The notes under the pieces: generated by a model
Seen by the model: only the letters and a program-made list of their open reading frames with translations
Databases searched by the model: none
What the model was told of the DNA's origin: nothing
Translations under genes and position numbers: made by a program
From: Acetobacter cerevisiae
GTDB taxonomy: Bacteria; Pseudomonadota; Alphaproteobacteria; Acetobacterales; Acetobacteraceae
Direction of reading: 5' to 3'
Assembly: GCF_001580535.1 (NCBI RefSeq)
Contig: NZ_LHZA01000155.1
Coordinates: 62,001 to 126,000, forward strand
DNA length: 64,000 bases
Shown here: positions 26,645 through 35,595 of the stretch, one piece after another
Numbering within the stretch: the stretch's first letter is position 1
Layout of the letters: every line of letters starts with the position of its first letter

Positions 26645-27900
26645 GACTGCACCGTTCCTTCAGAAGAGGACGCCAGCACTGGCTGCGCCGAAGCCGCGCT
26701 GCCTTCCGTCACTTTCCGGTTCTGCATGAAGCTTATGCCCATGGTCGCCACAAAGCACAGAAGAGACGCACCCAGCAGCCCCCCGCTCCAGATCTGCGCA
26801 GCGGCAGAGAGCGGCGAAAAAGACAGTCCGGTTGCAGCCGCCATCAAGACAAACTGTAAAACAGCCAGAGAACGGGGATACCAGTATCCGCCATTTTCTC
26901 CGCGCCACAGATAGAGGCCGCAGAAGGCCGCATACACAGCACCAAGCTGAAGGGCTGAATGCAGCCCTTCACCCTGCATCAGCTGCGCCACCCACCCCGT
27001 GGAAACAACAGCCAGAAAACCAAGCCCCCACAGCATGGGAACACGCAGGGAGAGACGGCTGCGCCATGTACCTGCCATCCACAGGCCCGCCAGCAGGACG
27101 GAGGCCAGAGTGGACGCAAAAAGCACAGCGTTTTCAGGAGAGGTCAGAGTGCCGGGCTGCTGCACACTGGCAGCCAGTCCATGCGCAAAAACGCCGCGCG
27201 TCCAGATAATGACAGAGGCGGCAGTCGTCGCTGTCATGATGGCAATCACGGGTTTTTCAGAAAAACGGCTGGCCCGCGCTCCGGCCTCAAACACAAGACC
27301 AAAACCAGCCAGCAGCGTGACAAGGGTTACGGGCTCGGCAAAACCATCCAGCAGCGGCAGAATATCGCCCTGAGCACCGGAGAGCAGCTGATGCGTCATC
27401 ACGGCAGCCAGAACCGGCACTGTCAGAAGCAGCACGGCAGACGCCAGCATTTCACCCCAGACAAACGGAGAAAACGGCAGCTTTTGTTCTGTATCAGCGC
27501 GGCTATCAAAAATGGTCGCCAGCACGGTCATGACGGCACACAGCAGCCCCGCGCACCAGAGCAGAATAGCCGGGGCCTGCGCCCCATTCACCACAGCCAG
27601 AATGCCGGACACGCCCACCAGCCCAAGGCCAGCAACGTTCAACGCCGGTAAAACCATCCCCGCACGCCCAAGAGCCCGCGGCAGCCAAAGGTTACTGAAG
27701 CCGCACACCAGCGCGGGGATCACAACAAACAGAAGCATCAGGGGTGCATGGATATGTTCCAGAACAGGCCAGATGCCATGGTCGGGCATCAGACCCGCCT
27801 GACGCAGCACGGAAGCTCCGCCACCAAGCAGTCCCGCCACCGCAGCGACAAGCAGATATCCTGCTCCCACACCTGTGCCCGATGCAGCCTGCTTGTTCAT
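26641..27900 (-). CDS. ctaD: decayed cytochrome c oxidase subunit I (CtaD-derived), open frame
   Basis: A 419-residue, roughly 11- to 12-helix membrane protein that aligns by eye with CtaD (about 550 residues). Anchors are HAPLMLLFVVIPALVCGFSN (helix II), PFVWGEMLASAVLLLTVPVL (helix V), RVPMLWGLGFL and LGAVYAAFCGLYLW (helix X). Catalytic residues (Paracoccus numbering) are changed: H276 to E189, E278 to V191, Y280 to L193, H325/H326 to R235/G236, K354 to L270 and H411 to G312. The two low-spin haem ligands remain, H94 as H51 and H413 as H314. The loop with the haem-propionate Arg pair is deleted. It therefore cannot reduce oxygen. Starts at 27975 and 27942 are possible, but 27900 has GGAAGAAG upstream. 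Acetobacter has been reported to carry a non-functional ctaD next to ctaB. Confidence 0.85.
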   Translation of the reverse strand: MNKQAASGTGVGAGYLLVAAVAGLLGGGASVLRQAGLMPDHGIWPVLEHIHAPLMLLFVVIPALVCGFSNLWLPRALGRAGMVLPALNVAGLGLVGVSGILAVVNGAQAPAILLWCAGLLCAVMTVLATIFDSRADTEQKLPFSPFVWGEMLASAVLLLTVPVLAAVMTHQLLSGAQGDILPLLDGFAEPVTLVTLLAGFGLVFEAGARASRFSEKPVIAIMTATTAASVIIWTRGVFAHGLAASVQQPGTLTSPENAVLFASTLASVLLAGLWMAGTWRSRLSLRVPMLWGLGFLAVVSTGWVAQLMQGEGLHSALQLGAVYAAFCGLYLWRGENGGYWYPRSLAVLQFVLMAAATGLSFSPLSAAAQIWSGGLLGASLLCFVATMGISFMQNRKVTEGSAASAQPVLASSSEGTVQS

Positions 27901-28113
27901 GCTCTTCTTCCCGTTCCGGCTTTTTTGCCCGGCAAAGGCCATTTTCCGTAACCTGTACCTTAATTCAGACCCCATAACGCCAAGCGCTCTGCGGACTCTG
28001 TAAAAAAGGTATAATAACGGTTTTTATACAGACCGACGACCCGTTAAGTCCCGCGCCGCGGTCTGCTCTGCCTTGTTCAGAAAGAGAGACAGAAGCAGCG
28101 GGAGAAGGCGATT

Positions 28114-28803
28114 TTACGTCCGGTCGAGCGTCACAAGTGTAAACAGACCCAGCGGCGGTACAGGCTGAATGCGTGCACGGGCCAGATCTTCCGGCGGCAG
28201 CAGAGATTCCATGGCGAAATCAGGATGCCAGCCCAGAGAGCGGGACGCCCGCGCCATGCCACGTTCCACAGCACCGCGAACACCCGTCGGCGCCAGAAAG
28301 TGGTTTACGAAGAGAATATGGCCACCGGGGCGCACAACGCGCTTGAGTTCACGCAGCAATTTGCGCGGATGCGGCACCACAGAGGCCACGAACATGGCCA
28401 CCGCGATATCAAAAGAGGCATCAGCAAAGCTGGTCTCTTCCGCATCCATTTCCAGCAGACCTTCAACGTTGGTCAGATGCTCTCTCTGCACGCGTTCACG
28501 CGCACGAGCCAGCATGTCACCAGACAGGTCAATACCAGTAATCTGTTTGTCCTGAGTGTAACAGGGCAACGCAAGCCCCGTCCCCACGCCGACTTCCAGC
28601 ACTTTGGTGCCAGAGAGCGCGTTGACAGCTTCAACCGCACGCCGGCGGCCAACGCCTGAAATACCGCCAAAGACAGTATCATAGCAGGCGGCCCACCGAC
28701 GGTAAGCAACTTTTACAGCCTCTGCATCCAGCGCCGAGCGTGAAGGAGGAGGCACCGGATCTTCACCCTGACCGGGCGGGCATTCGTGGAGAACGTCACT
28801 CAT
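28114..28803 (-). CDS. pmtA: SAM-dependent methyltransferase, probable phosphatidylethanolamine N-methyltransferase
   Basis: A 229-residue class I methyltransferase. The motif VLEVGVGTGLALPCY (motif I) binds SAM, ITGIDLSGDMLARAR is motif II, and FDIAVAMFVASVVPHPRKLL is motif IV. The N-terminal AYRRWAACYDTVFGG is characteristic of Rhodobacter-type PmtA, which methylates phosphatidylethanolamine three times to phosphatidylcholine at the membrane. Acetobacter is known to make phosphatidylcholine through such an enzyme. I choose the ATG at 28803 over a GTG at 28845. It precedes the decayed ctaD on the same strand with a gap of 213 bases, and a small plus-strand gene diverges from it. Confidence 0.78.
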   Translation of the reverse strand: MSDVLHECPPGQGEDPVPPPSRSALDAEAVKVAYRRWAACYDTVFGGISGVGRRRAVEAVNALSGTKVLEVGVGTGLALPCYTQDKQITGIDLSGDMLARARERVQREHLTNVEGLLEMDAEETSFADASFDIAVAMFVASVVPHPRKLLRELKRVVRPGGHILFVNHFLAPTGVRGAVERGMARASRSLGWHPDFAMESLLPPEDLARARIQPVPPLGLFTLVTLDRT

Positions 28804-28956
28804 GTTCTCTCTCTGCCTGCTTGCTGTAATTTCTTCAAGAGCCACAACGCATCTTCCCTGTATTAAATAACGCCCGCCATAAAAGCGCCCTTGTCTTCGG
28901 CCCCATTGTGCCCTTACCTTCCGCTCCGAAAGAACGGGTTGAAAAGAAAAACTGCC

Positions 28957-29160
28957 ATGCTGAATCTGGTTATTGCCATCCTTTCGCTAATCATCTGGTC
29001 GTCCGTTGTAATTTACTACTTCCGGACTCCTCTGATGCGCTGGTTTGACAATCGTTTTGGGAAAGACCCCGTCCTGCCTGACCTGGACAGTGATCCGGAG
29101 CAGCCCCCCGCAGAGAGCCACCCCACATCAGCCGCCCCTCCGGCCGACAAAGCGTCCTGA
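28957..29160 (+). CDS. small single-span membrane protein
   Basis: A 67-residue protein with one N-terminal membrane helix (LVIAILSLIIWSSVVIYYF, about 4-22), a short basic and aromatic segment (RTPLMRWFDNRFGKDP) and a Pro/Asp/Glu/Ala-rich, probably disordered tail. I do not recognise it. The ATG at 28957 is preferred because the helix follows directly; upstream codons in the same frame look non-coding. It converges on gshB with a three-base gap, which argues that both stop codons are real gene ends. Confidence 0.55.
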   Translation: MLNLVIAILSLIIWSSVVIYYFRTPLMRWFDNRFGKDPVLPDLDSDPEQPPAESHPTSAAPPADKAS

Positions 29161-29163
29161 ACG

Positions 29164-30165
29164 TCAGGACGCCTTCCCTGCCAGCTTTGCTTCAATACAA
29201 TCCCAGATCAGCCCTGCGGCGTTAATCCCGTCAAAACGTTCCAGTTCCTGAAGTCCCGTCGGAGATGTCACGTTGATTTCCGTCAGGTAATCCCCGATCA
29301 CATCAATCCCGACGAAAATCAGGCCATGTTCTTTCAGGAACGGCCCAATTGCGGCACAGATTTCCTCATCACGCGCCGTCAGCCCGACTTTGCGGGCCAC
29401 ACCGCCCACATGCATGTTCGAGCGATGATCCTCACCAGAAGGCACCCGATTAATCGCCCCCACCGGCTTGCCATCCACCAGAATAATGCGCTTGTCGCCG
29501 GACTTTACCGCAGGCTCATAACGCTGGATCATCAGCGGCTCGCGGGAGCGGGCAAAATGCATTTCCAGCAGCGCGTTCAGATTCTGGTCATCCTCACGGA
29601 TACGAAAAATCCCGCTGCCACCATTCCCGAAGAGCGGCTTGACGATAATATCGCGCCACTTCCGACGGAACGCGCGAATTTCTTCCACATCCCATGTCAC
29701 CAGCGTTGGCGGCATCAGACCAGGGAAGTGCGTTACCAGAAGTTTTTCCGGAGAATCCCGCACCCAGCGCGGATCATTCACCACCAGCGCCTTGCCCGGA
29801 CCAATGCCATGCACATGGTCCAGCAGATGCGTTGCCGTAATATAGGCCATGTCGAACGGCGGGTCCTGACGCATCAGCACCACGTCCATCTCCCCCAGTG
29901 AGCGCCGGGCTACGGGGCCAAAGGTGGCATGCCGTCCCTGCTCGCGCTGCACCGTCACGGGCCGAACCGCAGCACTCACGCTCGTTCTGACGACGCCACC
30001 GGGTTCGGTCACGCCCTCACCCAGCGCCATGGAGCCAACTTCATACACAAACAGTGCATGCCCCCGGGCCTGCGCTTCCAGCATCATGGCGAATGTGGAA
30101 TCACCATCAATATTGATGTGCTCCAGAGGATCCATCTGGACGGCCACATTCAGTGGAGATGACAT
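29164..30165 (-). CDS. gshB: glutathione synthetase
   Basis: Glutathione synthetase, 333 residues, joins gamma-glutamylcysteine and glycine with ATP in the cytoplasm. The N-terminal domain has [20 protein letters not shown], the typical bacterial GshB start. The ATP-grasp region shows [17 protein letters not shown] and [21 protein letters not shown], and the C-terminus has [21 protein letters not shown], where Glu and Asn bind magnesium. The ATG at 30165 is used instead of an upstream one because it matches family starts. It follows the GT39 gene on the same strand after 114 bases. Confidence 0.96.
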   Translation of the reverse strand: MSSPLNVAVQMDPLEHINIDGDSTFAMMLEAQARGHALFVYEVGSMALGEGVTEPGGVVRTSVSAAVRPVTVQREQGRHATFGPVARRSLGEMDVVLMRQDPPFDMAYITATHLLDHVHGIGPGKALVVNDPRWVRDSPEKLLVTHFPGLMPPTLVTWDVEEIRAFRRKWRDIIVKPLFGNGGSGIFRIREDDQNLNALLEMHFARSREPLMIQRYEPAVKSGDKRIILVDGKPVGAINRVPSGEDHRSNMHVGGVARKVGLTARDEEICAAIGPFLKEHGLIFVGIDVIGDYLTEINVTSPTGLQELERFDGINAAGLIWDCIEAKLAGKAS

Positions 30166-30279
30166 ACGCCCCCGCTTTCCTTTTTCATTACTCTTCGTGC
30201 ACCGTAATCCTGTTCCGCCCCTCCGTCCAAACGCACTGAGCATTCATCAGGGTGGAACGCGTTCTTTACTGATCTTTTT

Positions 30280-31800
30280 TCAAGGCAGCATCACGGCATC
30301 CAGACTATGGCCTGCTGCATCACACCGCATCCGCACATGAAAAACCGAGTACGTATCAGCCACGGCCCCATGCCGCTGGCGGACCTGCTGTTCGGCCTCA
30401 TCCAGCACGATAAAGTGAGCCGCATCCGGCTGATCATGCCGCCTGTGGCTGCGAATCAGATACCCTTCCGCACACGCAGTGCGTGGCAGATCAAACAGCA
30501 TCCAGCGCGGCTCAACTGCCATGACCTTCCGGTCTTTTGGCCCATAAAAGGACAACTCAGCCGCCAGCCCATATTCATCCGCAATTAGCAAGGAAGAGGC
30601 CGGCGTGCGGGCGGCAATGGTCTGCGCAAAATTCTGCCAGCCCCCCATCATTCGCAACGTCATGTCAAAATGTGGGGAGAGTGTCACGGGTGAGAAGACA
30701 GCCTGCATCACAATCACCCCGACCAGCGCCATCCCCACCAGACTGGATGTCACCCATCCGCGCCAGACAGGCAAAACGGCTGCAACGGCAAGAGCCGGAT
30801 ACAGCACCACGGGCCAGTTGGCCTGCACCCGCGCACCAAACGCATGTTGCACAAATACAGCGGCGGGCAGCAGGATCATCAGCAGAAGAAGACGGGAAAA
30901 GCTGTCTTTCTGCCGCCACAGCAGCCAGACGCCACCAAGAAAAAACACAAACACACCCGGCGAGGCCAGACCGACCTGCCCACCCAGCAATTCACCAAAA
31001 TAGGTGAACATTTTTGCCGGATGCCAGTCGCCCGTGCGGCCACCCTGCTTGAGAAAGCTCACCCAGCCATGCGTAGCATTCCACCAGATGACCGGCCCGG
31101 CACACAGCGCGGCAACAGCCCCGCCAGCCCACGGCCAGGGTGTTTTTAACCAGCTCCGCCCGGCGCGGGTCAGGAACAGCCAGACTACCACCCCGAAAAC
31201 AGGCAGCACTGCGGTATATTTGCTTTCAAACCCAAGTCCGGCAGCCAGCCCCACCAGAAGCCAGCCCGATCCCTGCCCGGCCAGACAGACACGCCCGAGG
31301 CTCCAGACCAGGAACGCCATAAAAAACAGGAGGGGTGTATCGGGCGTCATAATCAGCGTGCCGACACCCAGCGCCACTGTTCCGTTCAGCAACAGGCCGG
31401 TCCGCACCATTCCCGCATCAGGCGTCAGCGACTTACCAGACTGCACTGCCGCTCCTCGCGCCCGCAGCCAGTCGCGTGCTGTAAGGGCAAGAAAAACCGT
31501 GCCCGCCAGAGCGGAAAGCGGCCCCATGGCCCGCACACCCAAAGCGGTATCGCCGAAAAGTGCCATCCCGGCCCGGATCCAGACGGCCACCAGAGGCGGA
31601 TGATCCAGATACCCGGCAGCAGGGGCTAAGGCCCAGATGCGATAATAGGCTTCATCAGGCGTAAGAGGCACCCATGCCGCCATAAGCAGGCGGCACACCG
31701 TCAGCAGGCCGAGCGCTGCGCTCCACATCCATACTTCGGGGCGTGGCACGCGAAGGCTCACAGCCGCCAGACAATGGTGGCGGACATGGCGTAATTCCAC
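30280..31800 (-). CDS. GT39/ArnT-like membrane glycosyltransferase
   Basis: A 506-residue polytopic protein with about ten to twelve helices. The first periplasmic loop carries LTPDEAYYRIWAL and YLDHPPLVAVWIR, the DE-plus-DHPP pattern of the GT39/ArnT/PMT superfamily, which uses a polyprenyl-phosphate sugar donor on the periplasmic side. The C-terminal third is soluble and probably periplasmic. The acceptor, lipid A, protein or another lipid, cannot be read. The start at 31800 overlaps the GT2/GtrA gene by 43 bases; an ATG at 31728 avoids the overlap and would start just before the first helix, so the start is uncertain. Adjacent to a polyprenyl-sugar synthase, it likely uses that product. 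Confidence 0.82.
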   Translation of the reverse strand: MELRHVRHHCLAAVSLRVPRPEVWMWSAALGLLTVCRLLMAAWVPLTPDEAYYRIWALAPAAGYLDHPPLVAVWIRAGMALFGDTALGVRAMGPLSALAGTVFLALTARDWLRARGAAVQSGKSLTPDAGMVRTGLLLNGTVALGVGTLIMTPDTPLLFFMAFLVWSLGRVCLAGQGSGWLLVGLAAGLGFESKYTAVLPVFGVVVWLFLTRAGRSWLKTPWPWAGGAVAALCAGPVIWWNATHGWVSFLKQGGRTGDWHPAKMFTYFGELLGGQVGLASPGVFVFFLGGVWLLWRQKDSFSRLLLLMILLPAAVFVQHAFGARVQANWPVVLYPALAVAAVLPVWRGWVTSSLVGMALVGVIVMQAVFSPVTLSPHFDMTLRMMGGWQNFAQTIAARTPASSLLIADEYGLAAELSFYGPKDRKVMAVEPRWMLFDLPRTACAEGYLIRSHRRHDQPDAAHFIVLDEAEQQVRQRHGAVADTYSVFHVRMRCDAAGHSLDAVMLP

Positions 31801-32876
31801 ACAACCGCAATCAAAGCTCCGGCCACGCTGGCCTCATTAAACTCCCGGTGCTGATGATAAACCATATCTGCGACGCCAACGTTGGCCAGTGCGCCAACGG
31901 AGCAGACCAGCATGAACAGCAGCAGCCCCCAGACACAGCGCACGCCGCGCAAACGTCTGTCACGGTAGGTGAAATTATTATCCAGCTGGAAATTGACGAC
32001 CATGGCCACAAGCGTGCCAATCCCCTGCGCCATGGAAAAATTCACTCCCAGTGCCCTTACGCACTGCATGACCAGCAGATTGGTACCGACCCCGATCAGC
32101 CCAACAAGCGCAAATGCTACAAAACGCAGGGGCAGCCAGCCGCGACAGAGCTTGTCCAGCAGCAAGGCGACAAACTGCAGCATGACCACTGCATCCAGCT
32201 TGCTTTCCCCAGCCAGCCGCTCCCGAAACCCGCATGCAATTTCCTGCACCCGCAAGGGCTGAGGAGAAGACAGCAACAGATCGACGAGAATTTTAAAACC
32301 GGTGCCAGACAGATGCGGCGCAATCCGCGCAAACGTATCTTGCCGCAGAGCAAAAAACCCGCTCATCGGGTCACCCAGCCTGACGGGCAGGATCAGCTGC
32401 GCGAGTTTGATCCCGCCATCAGACAACGCATGGCGCCAGGCATTGGCCAGACCGGAATTATCGCCGCCTTCCACATGGCGGCTCCCCACAGCAACGTCAC
32501 ATGCGCCACTCTGCACGGCATCCACCAGTGCGCCGAGGCGGCTTTCATCGTGCTGCATGTCACCATCCATCACGGCGACAACCTGTGCGGAGGAGGACAA
32601 AGCGCCCTCGATCACCGCAGAGGACAACCCGCGACGACCGATGCGACACAGGCCGCGCACCCGGGAATCTCTTTGCGCAATGGCGTTTACTGCGGCAGTT
32701 GTGCCGTCAGGGGAGTTGTCATCCACAAAAATGACTTCCCACCGACACCCCTCCAGCGCGCGCTCCAGGGCTGCGACAAGCGGGCCGACATTTCCGACCT
32801 CATTATAGCATGGCACCACAACGCTGATCTCGGGGCCTGCCTGCACGCCAGCGGCAACCACTGCCGCTTCACTCAC
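31758..32876 (-). CDS. GT2 polyprenyl-phosphate sugar synthase fused to GtrA-like membrane domain
   Basis: A 372-residue protein. Residues 1-235 are a GT2 (DPM1-like) domain with ISVVVPCYNEVGNV, FVDDNSPDGT, VAVMDGDMQHD and GDPMSGFFALRQDTF; this type transfers a sugar from a nucleotide to polyprenyl phosphate on the cytoplasmic face. Residues 245-372 form a four-helix GtrA-like domain (FVAFALVGLIGVGTNLLV, VVNFQLDNNFTYRDR), thought to help flip the lipid-linked sugar. The sugar is not readable; mannose or glucose are the usual ones. Its ATG overlaps the Lrp gene stop (ATGA), and its end overlaps the GT39 gene, giving a coupled three-gene run. Confidence 0.88.
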   Translation of the reverse strand: MSEAAVVAAGVQAGPEISVVVPCYNEVGNVGPLVAALERALEGCRWEVIFVDDNSPDGTTAAVNAIAQRDSRVRGLCRIGRRGLSSAVIEGALSSSAQVVAVMDGDMQHDESRLGALVDAVQSGACDVAVGSRHVEGGDNSGLANAWRHALSDGGIKLAQLILPVRLGDPMSGFFALRQDTFARIAPHLSGTGFKILVDLLLSSPQPLRVQEIACGFRERLAGESKLDAVVMLQFVALLLDKLCRGWLPLRFVAFALVGLIGVGTNLLVMQCVRALGVNFSMAQGIGTLVAMVVNFQLDNNFTYRDRRLRGVRCVWGLLLFMLVCSVGALANVGVADMVYHQHREFNEASVAGALIAVVWNYAMSATIVWRL

Positions 32877-33358
32877 GCTCCACCGCCCTCGCTAACCGGA
32901 AAAATCGGCACGCCTGTACGGTCCAGACTTGTGCGGATCGTCTGCAGGGTCTGCACACGGATCACGTGTGGGCCCTCTGTCAGCCGGCGGGTCAGAGAAT
33001 TTTCATGAGCAGCATCGCGGGCAATGAGGCGAACAAGAAAGTCCCCTCCTCCGCGAATCATGTGGCATTCCCGCACCTCGGGCCAGCGGGCCAGTTCTTC
33101 CTCAAATGCGGACAGAACAGCCTCTTTCTGACTATCCAGACCAATCAACGCAAAAAAGGTGATCGGCCAGCCCAGCGCCCCGGCATCCGGGTCCGCATGA
33201 TAGCCGTGGATTACCCCAAGCTCTTCCAGCCGCCGCACACGCCGCAGGCAGGGTGGGGCAGAAATTCCAACGCGGCGGGCCAGCTCGACGTTGGTCATGC
33301 GCCCGTCTTCCTGAAGTTCCGCCACAATACGAAGGTCAACAGCGTCCAGTTCCGTCAC
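32873..33358 (-). CDS. Lrp/AsnC family transcription regulator
   Basis: A 161-residue regulator. The N-terminal helix-turn-helix is LDAVDLRIVAELQEDGRMTN...ELARRVGIS, followed by CLRRVRRLEELGVIHGY, and the C-terminal RAM domain (about 70-150) binds small ligands, usually amino acids, and drives octamer formation. The start is a GTG at 33358; the long upstream extension is Cys- and Ala-rich and unlike the family. It is transcribed away from trxB, 184 bases distant, a common arrangement. The translation-coupled GT2 gene directly downstream is less usual for an Lrp relative and may mean that it controls surface glycosylation or its own operon. Confidence 0.92.
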   Translation of the reverse strand: MTELDAVDLRIVAELQEDGRMTNVELARRVGISAPPCLRRVRRLEELGVIHGYHADPDAGALGWPITFFALIGLDSQKEAVLSAFEEELARWPEVRECHMIRGGGDFLVRLIARDAAHENSLTRRLTEGPHVIRVQTLQTIRTSLDRTGVPIFPVSEGGGA

Positions 33359-33542
33359 CTTGCCTGATCCATTTCTCGCCGCAGCCTTTTTCAAAACAAT
33401 CTGGGGTGTATATGCCACGCACACGCAGACGCCGCAAACCGGTTCCGCTCTTGCTCTCCATGCGCGCACCCGCCATATCGCAAGGCAAGAGAGTGCGTCT
33501 CAACGCATCATGGCTCCCAGCACGTAAAGGTCTGCCTTACTC

Positions 33543-34496
33543 ATGAGTGAAACCATCACCACCGATCTGCTTGTTATTGGCGCGGGGCCTGCCGGCTATA
33601 CCGCCGCCATTTATGCCGCACGCGCCAATCTGGCCCCCGTGCTGGTGGCGGGGCTTCAGCCCGGTGGTCAGCTGACCATCACAACGGATGTAGAAAACTA
33701 TCCCGGCTTTGCCGAGGCCGTTCAGGGCCCCTGGCTGATGGAACAGATGGCCGCGCAGGCACAGAATGTCGGCACGCGGATTGAATATGACATCATCACC
33801 TCCGTGGATTTCAAATCCGGCCCCCCCTTCCGTCTGGTAGGTGATTCCGGCACGGTGTATGTCGCAAAGTCCGTCATCATCGCGACGGGGGCTCAGGCCA
33901 AATGGCTCGGCCTGCCCAGCGAGAAAACTTTGCAGGGTGCTGGTGTCTCCGCCTGCGCGACCTGTGATGGCTTCTTTTATCGCGGCAAGAACGTCGTTGT
34001 TGTGGGTGGCGGCAATACTGCGGTGGAAGAGGCTCTGTATCTGACGCATCACGCAGCCCACGTCACGCTGGTGCATCGACGGGACACGTTGCGGGCTGAA
34101 AAAATCCTGCAGGATCGTTTTTTCAAGAACCCGAAAACCTCCATCCTGTGGAACACAACGGTAGAAGACATTCTGGCCACCGGCACCCCGCCGACCGTCA
34201 GTGCTATTCGTGTGCGCAACACGCAGGACGACACAACACAGGATCTGCCAGCGGACGGGATTTTCATCGCCATTGGCCACGCGCCCACCACCGAAATTTT
34301 CAAGGGGCAGGTCACGCTGGATGCTGAGGGCTATATTGAGACAACCCCCGGCACCACCCGCACCTCCATCCCCGGTGTGTTTGCCGCAGGTGATGTGCAG
34401 GACAAGATTTACCGTCAAGCCGTAACCGCTGCCGGCACAGGCTGCATGGCCGCTCTGGATGCTGAACGCTATCTGGCAGAACTGGGGGCTGAATAA
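33543..34496 (+). CDS. trxB: thioredoxin-disulfide reductase
   Basis: Thioredoxin reductase, 317 residues, passes electrons from NADPH through FAD to thioredoxin. FAD-binding GAGPAG lies at 13-18, the redox-active pair at C138-A-T-C141 in the ACATCDGFF motif, the NADPH-binding GGGNTA at 155-160, and the second FAD motif GVFAAGDVQD near the C-terminus. All motifs are intact and the length is standard for the low-molecular-weight type. The LysR regulator follows after 101 bases. Confidence 0.98.
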   Translation: MSETITTDLLVIGAGPAGYTAAIYAARANLAPVLVAGLQPGGQLTITTDVENYPGFAEAVQGPWLMEQMAAQAQNVGTRIEYDIITSVDFKSGPPFRLVGDSGTVYVAKSVIIATGAQAKWLGLPSEKTLQGAGVSACATCDGFFYRGKNVVVVGGGNTAVEEALYLTHHAAHVTLVHRRDTLRAEKILQDRFFKNPKTSILWNTTVEDILATGTPPTVSAIRVRNTQDDTTQDLPADGIFIAIGHAPTTEIFKGQVTLDAEGYIETTPGTTRTSIPGVFAAGDVQDKIYRQAVTAAGTGCMAALDAERYLAELGAE

Positions 34497-34597
34497 CAGG
34501 TCATCCCTTGACCCATCCCGGCAATTACTGCACGTAATGAAACTCGAAGCATGATAATTATGCTCTGATAACTTCATTCAATTTGCAGGAGGCGTGC

Positions 34598-35479
34598 GTG
34601 GACTGGGACAAACTCCGGGTATTCCATGCTGTGGCGGAAGCCGGTTCCTTTACCCACGCGGGAGATGTGCTTAACCTAAGCCAGTCTGCTGTTTCACGGC
34701 AGATTTCCGCGCTGGAGGACGTCCTTCAGGTTCCTCTTTTTCATCGCCACGCCCGAGGACTGATCCTCACTGAACAGGGCGAGACGCTGCACAAGACGGT
34801 GCGCGAGGTCTTTTCAAAACTTGAAATGACTCAAACGCTTTTGACCGAAAGTAAGGAAAAAGCTGCAGGACGTCTGCGGGTTACGACAACCACAGGCTTT
34901 GGCAACTGCTGGCTTATGCCGCGGCTGCACAAGTTTATGGCTGCCAATCCAGACATTGATATCTGTCTTATTCTTGAAGACAGCGATCTTGATCTGGGGA
35001 TGAGAGAAGCTGACGTTGCCGTGCGTATGCATGCGCCCCGCCAGCCTGACCTTATCCAGCGGCATCTGGCAGACTTCCATCTGCCGATTTTTGCCGCTCC
35101 GCTCTACATCGAAAAATACGGGATGCCGCGCAGCATTGAGGAAATCTCAGCGCATCAGCTCGTCTTATTCGGAGAGCATCATCCGCCGGTTGCCCATATC
35201 AACTGGCTTGCTGAAAGCACACGGCAGGGCACAACCAGACAGAACGCCCGTCTGGAAGTGAACAGCATGGCCGCCATGGCGTCTGCCATTACAGCCGGGC
35301 TGGGTATTGGGTCCATTCCGACCTATGCGGCCGCGCAGTTCCCTGATCTTATTCAGATTCTGCCTGACCTGACGACCCCGACAGTCGATGCCTATTTTGT
35401 CTATCCGGAAGAGCTGCGCAGCTCCAAACGCGTTGCTGTTTTCCGGGACTTCCTGATGAGCGAGCTCGGTATTCGCTAA
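34598..35479 (+). CDS. LysR family transcription regulator
   Basis: A 293-residue regulator. The winged helix-turn-helix (residues 1-60) contains DKLRVFHAVAEAGSFTHAGD and LNLSQSAVSRQISALE, and the effector domain (about 90-290) is of the periplasmic-binding-protein fold. A GTG at 34598 is the start, six bases after a perfect AGGAGG; the family usually begins in MDWDKLR style, which fits. Many alphaproteobacteria carry this LysR gene directly after trxB, but its ligand and targets are not established in the sequence. A bidirectional terminator closes the gene. Confidence 0.92.
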   Translation: MDWDKLRVFHAVAEAGSFTHAGDVLNLSQSAVSRQISALEDVLQVPLFHRHARGLILTEQGETLHKTVREVFSKLEMTQTLLTESKEKAAGRLRVTTTTGFGNCWLMPRLHKFMAANPDIDICLILEDSDLDLGMREADVAVRMHAPRQPDLIQRHLADFHLPIFAAPLYIEKYGMPRSIEEISAHQLVLFGEHHPPVAHINWLAESTRQGTTRQNARLEVNSMAAMASAITAGLGIGSIPTYAAAQFPDLIQILPDLTTPTVDAYFVYPEELRSSKRVAVFRDFLMSELGIR

Positions 35480-35540
35480 AATCAGGCTTTTCAGACTCGG
35501 TTGTCTGCCGACGCTTCGAAACGAGTCGGACGGATGACAT

Positions 35541-35571
35541 AAAAAAAGCTCCCCTTTCGGGAGCTTTTTTT
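35541..35571. terminator. bidirectional intrinsic terminator between the LysR and manC-like genes
   Basis: Arms 35548-35553 (GCTCCC) and 35559-35564 pair around CTTTC and are flanked by A7 on the left and T7 on the right, so both convergent genes get a T-run after the stem. Confidence 0.92.
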
Positions 35572-35595
35572 ATGCCTTTACTCAGTCTTTATTTA

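Noticed and set aside
28001-28030. A TATAAT word between the methyltransferase and ctaD genes as a promoter
   Set aside because: It points to the plus strand, where the next gene is about 950 bases away, and no good -35 box lies at the right distance.
31743-33008. A 421-residue open frame opposite the GT2/GtrA gene
   Set aside because: Shadow frame with His/Gln/Arg-rich composition; the GT2 motifs on the minus strand are clear.
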